In this document: positions 1 to 4,066 of the stretch, piece after piece | How positions within the stretch are numbered: position 1 is the stretch's first letter | How the letters are laid out: the number at the start of each line of letters is the position of its first letter | Source: Capsulimonas sp. | Lineage (GTDB): Bacteria > Armatimonadota > Armatimonadia > Armatimonadales > Capsulimonadaceae | Length of the DNA stretch: 6,933 nucleotides | NCBI GenBank assembly: GCA_025963815.1 | Contig: JAOQAA010000643.1 | Location: 1-6,933, forward strand | Reading direction: 5' to 3' | Translations under genes and position numbers: made by a program | Notes under the pieces: model-generated | Told to the model about the DNA's origin: nothing | The model's database searches: none | Seen by the model: the letters and a program-made list of their open reading frames with translations, nothing else

Positions 1-921
1 TCGCCAGAAGAGAAACGGTGGGCGGAGCTGGCGCAAATCATGGAGCGGCACACCGGGAAGGACGGCGCGCACTCGACGATGATCTCCGGTCTGAGGCTCT
101 TTCGCGCCTCTGCGCCTTCCGAACCGATCCATGCGATTTACGAGCCGTCGCTCTGCCTGGTGGCGCAGGGCGACAAGCAGCTAATGCTTGGGGAAGACAT
201 CTTCCGTTACAATCCGTGGCAGTGCCTGCTGGCGTCCGTCGATCTGCCCATCGTTGGGCAGGTGACCTCCGCGACGCCGGAAACGCCGTATCTTGGCATG
301 AGCCTCAGCATCGATCCCGGCGAGATCGCGGCGCTGATCGTGGAGGCGTCGGACCTGCCGTCGCCCCGTGTCCGTCACTCCGGACGGGGCCTAAGCGTCA
401 GCCCCATCGCGACGCCCCTGCTGGACGCCATCCTGCGGCTTCTGCGGCTTTTGGATACACCCCAGGATATTCGAGTACTCGCGCCGCTCGCCATGCGCGA
501 AATCCTCTACCGACTGCTCACCGGCGACCAAGGCGCACATTTGCGTCAAATCACGTCTGGCAGCGACCACACCCAGCGCATCGCCACCGCGATCTCCTGG
601 CTCAAGCGCAACTACGCGCAGCCGTTCCGTATTGAAGCCCTCGCCCGCGAAGCCAATATGGGCTCGTCAAACCTGCACCAGCACTTCAAAGCCGTCACCG
701 CCATGAGTCCGCTGCAATACCAATAGCAGCTGCGCCTCCAGGAAGCCCGCCGCCTGATGCTCGGTGAGGCGATGGACGCCTCCACGGCCAGCTTCCAGGT
801 CGGCTACGAAAGCCCCACCCAGTTCAGCCGCGAATACAGCCGCCTCTTCGGCGCCCCGCCCCTGCGCGACATCGCCCGCCTGCGCGGCCTCTCCCTGGCG
901 GGACTAGAAGCGGCCCTGTAA
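1..921 (+). pseudogene. AraC-family transcriptional regulator, interrupted by an in-frame amber stop (5' end probably outside window)
   Basis: A cytoplasmic DNA-binding regulator of the type with an AraC_N ligand or dimer domain followed by two C-terminal helix-turn-helix motifs. The frame is open from base 1. The stretch YEPSLCLVAQGDKQLMLGED and later SVDLPIVGQV are typical of AraC_N. The first HTH reads FRIEALAREANMGSSNLHQH, followed by MSPLQYQ. There codon 242 is TAG (724-726), where family members have Lys ([15 protein letters not shown]). The same frame then continues with [32 protein letters not shown] and RDIARLR to TAA at 919-921, which is the whole second HTH. One A-to-T change would explain the stop. 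Codons 1-13 (SPEEKRWAELAQI) look like real N-terminal protein, so the start is probably just upstream; the ATG at 40 has only a poorly spaced GGAG. As read, the product ends at 726 and lacks half of its DNA-binding domain. A sequencing error is the main alternative to a true pseudogene. Confidence 0.85.
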
Positions 922-932
922 ATCACAAAAAG

Positions 933-941
933 TGATATAAT
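933..941 (+). promoter_or_regulatory. Extended -10 promoter element of the first Uma2 gene
   Basis: TGATATAAT is a TGn extension followed by a perfect TATAAT hexamer (936-941). No good -35 hexamer lies 16-18 bp upstream, as is usual for extended -10 promoters. Transcription would start near 948, right at the GAGGA Shine-Dalgarno (948-952), giving a leader of only about 13 nt before the ATG at 961. The dyad ATCAC-N5-GTGAT (922-936) overlaps the element and could be an operator. The same element stands before the second Uma2 gene, which supports function. Confidence 0.6.
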
Positions 942-960
942 AAAGCTGAGGACCAACACT

Positions 961-1545
961 ATGGCGACGCAAGCGCATCGGCTATACACCCCGGAAGAAT
1001 ATCTCTCGATAGAACGGCAGGCGGAGTTTCGCAGTGAATACGTTCATGGCGAAATCTTTGCAATGTCGGGAGGCAGCCGCGCACACAGTCGTATCTCGGG
1101 CAACGCCTACCGATTGCTCGGCAACCAGTTGGAAGGCCGTCCCTGCGAGCCATTCGGCAGCGACATGCGTGTGCTTGTTAACCCAGGCGGCCTCTACACC
1201 TACCCAGATGTCAGCGTTGCCTGCGATCCACAGTTCTCAGACTCCGCAGTCGATACCCTCACCAATCCCATTGTCATTGTGGAAGTGCTCTCTCCCTCAA
1301 CAGAGGCATACGATCGCAGCCTAAAATTTGCCTACTACCGGGGGCTTGCCTCCATAAAGCATTATGTTCTTATTGCTCAAGATCAGCCTAATGTCGAACT
1401 CTATACGCGCCAAGAAAGCGACAAATGGCTCTTCACAGTAGTCCATTCAGTGGAAGGTATTGTGAATTTGGACGCGATTGGATGTACGCTTCCGATGGAC
1501 AAGCTTTACGACCGTGTGGTTTTCGACACGCAACGAGAAGAGTAA
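961..1545 (+). CDS. Uma2 family (DUF820) putative PD-(D/E)xK endonuclease, copy 1
   Basis: A 194-residue protein, the usual length for the Uma2 family, whose members have a restriction-endonuclease-like PD-(D/E)xK fold but mostly no proven role. The N-terminus LYTPEEYLSIE..AEFRSEYVHGEIFAMSGGS is the family signature. The candidate active site is intact: Asp83 in YTYPDVSV, Glu108 in VEVLSPST and Lys122 in YDRSLKFAYYR, followed by the core strand HYVLIAQ. The ATG at 961 is chosen because GAGGA (948-952) sits 8 nt upstream and because copy 2 begins at the same codon. There is no signal peptide or membrane segment, so a cytoplasmic location is inferred. It lies 39 nt after the broken regulator and 63 nt before its paralog. 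Family assignment is firm; nuclease activity and biological role are inferred only. Confidence 0.93.
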   Translation: MATQAHRLYTPEEYLSIERQAEFRSEYVHGEIFAMSGGSRAHSRISGNAYRLLGNQLEGRPCEPFGSDMRVLVNPGGLYTYPDVSVACDPQFSDSAVDTLTNPIVIVEVLSPSTEAYDRSLKFAYYRGLASIKHYVLIAQDQPNVELYTRQESDKWLFTVVHSVEGIVNLDAIGCTLPMDKLYDRVVFDTQREE

Positions 1546-1581
1546 TTCGTAGATCATCTATCGCGATATCCTCCGCAACAA

Positions 1582-1590
1582 TGATATAAT
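1582..1590 (+). promoter_or_regulatory. Extended -10 promoter element of the second Uma2 gene
   Basis: TGATATAAT recurs here, with TATAAT at 1585-1590, and is followed by TTGAGGG (1594-1600), 8 nt before the ATG at 1609. As with copy 1, the predicted transcript start lies almost on the Shine-Dalgarno. A perfect 10-bp palindrome TATCGCGATA (1559-1568) and the dyad TAGAT-C-ATCTA (1550-1560) lie in the -35 area and might bind a regulator. They are not the same sequence as the dyad at copy 1. The element suggests copy 2 can be transcribed independently of copy 1. Confidence 0.6.
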
Positions 1591-1608
1591 AAGTTGAGGG
1601 CTGAAACC

Positions 1609-2199
1609 ATGGCGACGCAAGCGCATCGGCTGTATAATCCGGAAGAATATCTCACCATGGAACGGCAAGCGGAGTTTCGTAGTGAATACATAAGCGGCGA
1701 AATCTTCGCGATGTCGGGCGCCAGCTTACAGCATACCGATATTACTTTAAATGTTGGCGGAGAGTTGCGGGCGCAGCTGAAGGGCAAGCCATGCCGCGCT
1801 TCTGTTTCTGATTTGCGCGTACAAGTCGAAAACGCCGCTATGTACACTTACCCGGATATTGTCGTCACCTGCGGCGAACCACAGTTCGTGGACGCACATG
1901 TGGATACGATCCTCAACCCCACACTCATTGCAGAGGTGCTTTCTCCTTCGACGGAAACCTATGACCGAGGCGAAAAGTTTCTTTATTACCGACGTATTTC
2001 GACGCTCAAGCAATACCTGCTAATCTCACAAAAGCGACCATTGGTCGAGATTTACACTCGCCTATCGGACGACAGCTGGAACTTGACGGAAGTCAGCGAT
2101 TCTACCGGAGTCGTCTCACTGGACTGCATCGGCTGCAAATTACCGATGTCGGAGATTTATGATCGCGTGGAATTTCCATTGTCACACAAAGGAATATAG
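1609..2199 (+). CDS. Uma2 family (DUF820) putative PD-(D/E)xK endonuclease, copy 2
   Basis: A 196-residue tandem paralog of the preceding gene, roughly 58% identical by hand alignment. The putative catalytic set is retained: Asp83 in YTYPDIVV, Glu109 in AEVLSPST and Lys123 in YDRGEKFLYYR. The strongest differences are at residues 38-60 and in the last 10 residues. A TTG at 1594 would add five residues, but that TTG is part of the Shine-Dalgarno TTGAGGG, and the ATG at 1609 matches the start of copy 1. The stop at 2197-2199 lies 3 nt from the stop of a convergent minus-strand gene, with no clear hairpin between them, so the two transcripts may overlap at their 3' ends. Biological function is unknown; Uma2 genes often occur as multicopy families. 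Confidence 0.93.
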   Translation: MATQAHRLYNPEEYLTMERQAEFRSEYISGEIFAMSGASLQHTDITLNVGGELRAQLKGKPCRASVSDLRVQVENAAMYTYPDIVVTCGEPQFVDAHVDTILNPTLIAEVLSPSTETYDRGEKFLYYRRISTLKQYLLISQKRPLVEIYTRLSDDSWNLTEVSDSTGVVSLDCIGCKLPMSEIYDRVEFPLSHKGI

Positions 2200-2202
2200 C
2201 CC

Positions 2203-2703
2203 TCACTCCGACGCCACCATGTTCTTCTGATCTCTGCGCCTTAGCTTCTCATTCCGACGCCTAGCCTTCCCGTTCTCCTGAATCCAATGCTCACGGATCG
2301 ATTTCAGCGCTTTGCGGCAGTCTTTCTTGCTTTCTGACGGCTTGATTTCAGGCAGCTTTAGACTTGCCTTCAGCGCATCCCGCACCTCTGGCCTCACCTC
2401 TTTCCAAATTTCGTCATGGTCCAAGATGATAGTTATGAAGCGGACATACATAAGATCGATATCGTTCTTTGCTGACGGATTAATCAGCGCACGAATAATT
2501 TCCAGGTCGTATTGAATGTTGCGTAAAAATTTTGATAGCAAAATCAAGAGACTCACGGAATCGATCTTGTGATAGTAACTTGCCTCCGCATCTGGCGCCA
2601 CGGTGGCCGCAATTTCAGCAAGCGCATGCACACCGTAATGCGTCGCCACCGAGGCTGTCGACACCCAGTTGCCAACGGGTTGCTTGTTGATATATCTTTC
2701 CAA
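2203..2703 (-). CDS. Hypothetical protein, unrecognised, possibly the 3' part of a frameshifted gene
   Basis: I do not recognise a family. The 166-residue product has a predominantly helical look: a hydrophobic stretch SVSLLILLSKFLRNI near residues 49-63, too short and interrupted to be a confident membrane helix, then a strongly basic tail (KARRRNEKLRRRDQK). The only start at the 5' end is TTG at 2703; the next upstream in-frame stop is TGA at 2716-2718. The spacing to AAGG is just 2 nt, a poor ribosome site. The first internal ATG is more than 80 residues in. The upstream 40-codon ORF ends 4 nt before, so translation may be coupled to it, or both may be one protein split by a one-base frameshift (a shift gives LNKVLERYINK across the junction). 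The DNA is clearly more AT-rich than the esterase next door, which may mean a foreign origin. Convergent with the second Uma2 gene. Confidence 0.5.
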   Translation of the reverse strand: MERYINKQPVGNWVSTASVATHYGVHALAEIAATVAPDAEASYYHKIDSVSLLILLSKFLRNIQYDLEIIRALINPSAKNDIDLMYVRFITIILDHDEIWKEVRPEVRDALKASLKLPEIKPSESKKDCRKALKSIREHWIQENGKARRRNEKLRRRDQKNMVASE

Positions 2704-2707
2704 AACC

Positions 2708-2830
2708 TTATTGAGTCATGAAAAGATTGGAATATTGAATCTCGTGGCACTCTTCGATCATCCAGCGATCCACTGGCCCTAAGTCGTCACGAAGCAATAT
2801 TCTTTCGCGGTCTTCTTCACTCAGCGCCAT
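2708..2830 (-). CDS. Small ORF (40 codons) overlapping the esterase stop codon
   Basis: The ORF begins MALSEEDRERILLRDDLG and ends NLFMTQ, with TAA at 2708-2710. The ATG at 2830 overlaps the esterase stop by 10 nt (ATGGCGCTGA holds the ATG and the TGA). A GGAG with a 9-nt spacer precedes it, inside the last esterase codons. That arrangement is typical of translational coupling in an operon. The product is acidic with no signal peptide or membrane helix, and I do not recognise it. It ends 4 nt before the TTG start of the 166-residue ORF. Two readings are possible: a genuine small protein, or the N-terminal part of a single protein of about 208 residues broken by a +1 frameshift near 2708-2718. 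The second reading would also explain the poor start of the downstream ORF. Confidence 0.45.
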   Translation of the reverse strand: MALSEEDRERILLRDDLGPVDRWMIEECHEIQYSNLFMTQ

Positions 2831-3780
2831 TTTTCACCACTCCATTCATTTTCCATCAAGATTTCTCGTAACCCCACACCGGCCTCTTCAAAAATGCTCT
2901 TGGACGCCTCCACAATCCCCGTCATTTGCAGGGCACCGTGGATTAGTCCGGGCAGGCGCACGTGATGTACTGGGACGCCGGCGGCTTGGAGTTTGGCGGC
3001 GTACTGTTCGCCGTCGTCGCGCAGGGGGTCGTATTCGCAGGTGAGGATGACGGCGGGGGGAAGGCCGGTGAAGTCGGCGGCGCGGAGGGGGGAGGCGTCG
3101 GGATCGGCGCCTTCGGCGGGGTCGCTGAGATAATAGCCCCAGCAGGTTTCCATGGAGGCGCGTGTGAGCGAATAGCCTTCGGCGAACTCGGCGTAGGAGG
3201 GGGTGTCAAAGGCGTAATTGGTGACGGGGTAGATCAGGAGCTGGGCGGCGATCGGAGGGCCGCCGGCGTCCCGGGCGCGGCGGGCGACGACGGCGGCGAG
3301 GTTGCCGCCGGAGCTGTCGCCGGCGACAATCAGCCGCCGCTGCGGGCTGATGGCGGCGAGACGCTCCGCCGTGGCGCATGTGACGGCCCAAGCGTCTTCC
3401 AGAGGCGCCGGAAACTTATTTTCCGGCGCTAGGCGATAGTCCACGCTCACGACCGTACATCCCGTCGCATTCGCCAAATGGCGGCAAGGCGTATTGTACA
3501 CTTCCAGCGTACCGCGGAACCAGCCGCCGCCATGGAAATAGACAATCGTCGCCCCATCTGCGGACGAGGTGACCGGCGTGTAGACACGGACGGGAAGATC
3601 GGACATCGGGCCAGGGATCGTCATTTCCTGAACTTGGGCGACTTCGGGCGCCAAGCCCTGCCATGAAATCAGGCCAACAGCTCCAGCTCGGGCCTGCTCC
3701 ATGGGGATCGCACCGATGGGCGCGGCGCCGGCGGCGTTCATCTTTTCCAGAAGCGCGGCGACTTGCGGGTCGAGCGGCAT
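2821..3780 (-). CDS. Alpha/beta hydrolase, family IV (hormone-sensitive-lipase type) esterase
   Basis: A 319-residue carboxylic-ester hydrolase of the HSL-like family, whose members usually act on short acyl esters. All hallmarks are present: oxyanion motif HGGGW at 83-87, DYRLAPE at 114-120, nucleophile elbow GDSSGG with Ser156, acid EYDPLRDDG with Asp251, and His281 in LIHG. The length is normal for the family. There is no signal peptide, so it should be cytoplasmic. The ATG at 3780 is preferred over a TTG 12 nt upstream because GGAG lies 6 nt before it and MPLDPQ..ALL is the usual N-terminus; the TTG overlaps that ribosome site. The small ORF downstream overlaps its stop codon. It is divergent from the arabinofuranosidase, which suggests ester handling in plant-polymer breakdown, but the substrate cannot be read from sequence. 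Confidence 0.93.
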   Translation of the reverse strand: MPLDPQVAALLEKMNAAGAAPIGAIPMEQARAGAVGLISWQGLAPEVAQVQEMTIPGPMSDLPVRVYTPVTSSADGATIVYFHGGGWFRGTLEVYNTPCRHLANATGCTVVSVDYRLAPENKFPAPLEDAWAVTCATAERLAAISPQRRLIVAGDSSGGNLAAVVARRARDAGGPPIAAQLLIYPVTNYAFDTPSYAEFAEGYSLTRASMETCWGYYLSDPAEGADPDASPLRAADFTGLPPAVILTCEYDPLRDDGEQYAAKLQAAGVPVHHVRLPGLIHGALQMTGIVEASKSIFEEAGVGLREILMENEWSGEKWR

Positions 3781-3805
3781 AGTATTCTCCAAACAATGGC
3801 GCTCT

Positions 3806-3834
3806 GCGCCGGATTTCTCCAGAATACCCGGCGC
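3806..3834. repeat. 7-bp inverted repeat in the esterase leader
   Basis: GCGCCGG (3806-3812) pairs with CCGGCGC (3828-3834) around a 15-nt spacer. The spacer itself contains the smaller dyad TTCT-CC-AGAA. It lies 26 nt upstream of the esterase ATG and covers the candidate -10 box, so it could be an operator or a leader hairpin. A chance repeat in GC-rich DNA is possible. Confidence 0.4.
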
Positions 3835-3850
3835 TTGCTTCGCGAGGCAA
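3821..3850 (-). promoter_or_regulatory. Weak candidate promoter for the esterase
   Basis: On the minus strand, TTGCCT (3850-3845) is followed after 18 bp by TATTCT (3826-3821). Each hexamer matches four of six consensus bases. Transcription would start near 3814, leaving a leader of about 34 nt. It is the best sigma-70-like match I found upstream of the esterase, but the match is modest and the true promoter may lie elsewhere. Confidence 0.3.
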
Positions 3851-3963
3851 GAGGCGGAGCCGGAAACTCAGACACCGCGCACCCTGGGTATATGGGGTTT
3901 TCTCCGAACATCGGACTTTCGCATTTATTAGCCAACTAGGACGGGATAACGCAAAGAATTTGA

Positions 3964-3992
3964 TTGACAACTATGCATCTAAACGTTACAAT
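3964..3992 (+). promoter_or_regulatory. Sigma-70-type promoter of the arabinofuranosidase gene
   Basis: A perfect -35 TTGACA (3964-3969), a 17-bp spacer and a -10 TACAAT (3987-3992, five of six). The predicted start is near 3999, giving a leader of about 68 nt. Such a strong core promoter before a secreted glycoside hydrolase suggests control by a repressor. AACGTT (3982-3987), which abuts the -10, resembles the CG-centred core of LacI-family operators, but its flanks are not symmetric, so I do not call an operator. Confidence 0.75.
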
Positions 3993-4066
3993 GAACAAAA
4001 TCAAAGGTTCTCGCCGCACCCATTGGGCGCAAGAATCGTGCATTATTCCATAGGAGAAAGTTATCG

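Larger units (their letters stand above)
933..2199 (+). repeat. Tandem gene duplication: two Uma2 units, each with promoter, RBS and CDS
   Basis: Unit 1 runs 933-1545 and unit 2 runs 1582-2199. Each has TGATATAATAA, then a GAGG-type Shine-Dalgarno, then an ORF opening with the same 23 bases (ATGGCGACGCAAGCGCATCG and the next three). By hand alignment 32 of the first 37 residues are identical, against roughly 78 of the following 150 or so. The duplication therefore includes the regulatory region, and the 5' ends are much better conserved than the rest. Confidence 0.8.

Noticed and set aside
718..732. CAA-TAG-CAG-CTG resembles the leaky-stop context CAA-UAG-CARYYA of tobacco mosaic virus.
   Set aside because: That readthrough context is known for eukaryotic translation; one position differs, and it has no established role in bacteria. 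I treat the TAG as a mutation or an error unless shown otherwise.
804..989. Minus-strand ORF with a hydrophobic segment ([14 protein letters not shown]) that looks like a small membrane protein.
   Set aside because: It is antisense to the 3' end of the regulator and to the Uma2 promoter, with no ribosome site. The hydrophobic part comes from reading the promoter region backwards, and a similar shadow appears at the second Uma2 copy.
933..2703. The Uma2 pair plus the unrecognised ORF as a toxin-antitoxin or defence module.
   Set aside because: The unrecognised ORF is convergent, not co-transcribed. The Uma2 copies have separate promoters, and no antitoxin-like or helicase/ATPase partner is present. 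Nothing in the sequence supports a module.
2962..3432. Long plus-strand ORF rich in Gly and Ala antisense to the esterase.
   Set aside because: It is low-complexity translation of the complement of GC-biased codons. The esterase on the other strand has all its catalytic motifs.
3833..3850. Short inverted repeat CTTGC…GCAAG near the candidate esterase promoter.
   Set aside because: It has only five paired bases and no supporting context, so it is too likely to be chance to list as a feature.
3416..3970. A 184-residue minus-strand ORF running from the intergenic region into the esterase N-terminus.
   Set aside because: It is out of frame with the esterase, rich in Arg and Ser, and has no recognisable motif. 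It is a frame shadow.
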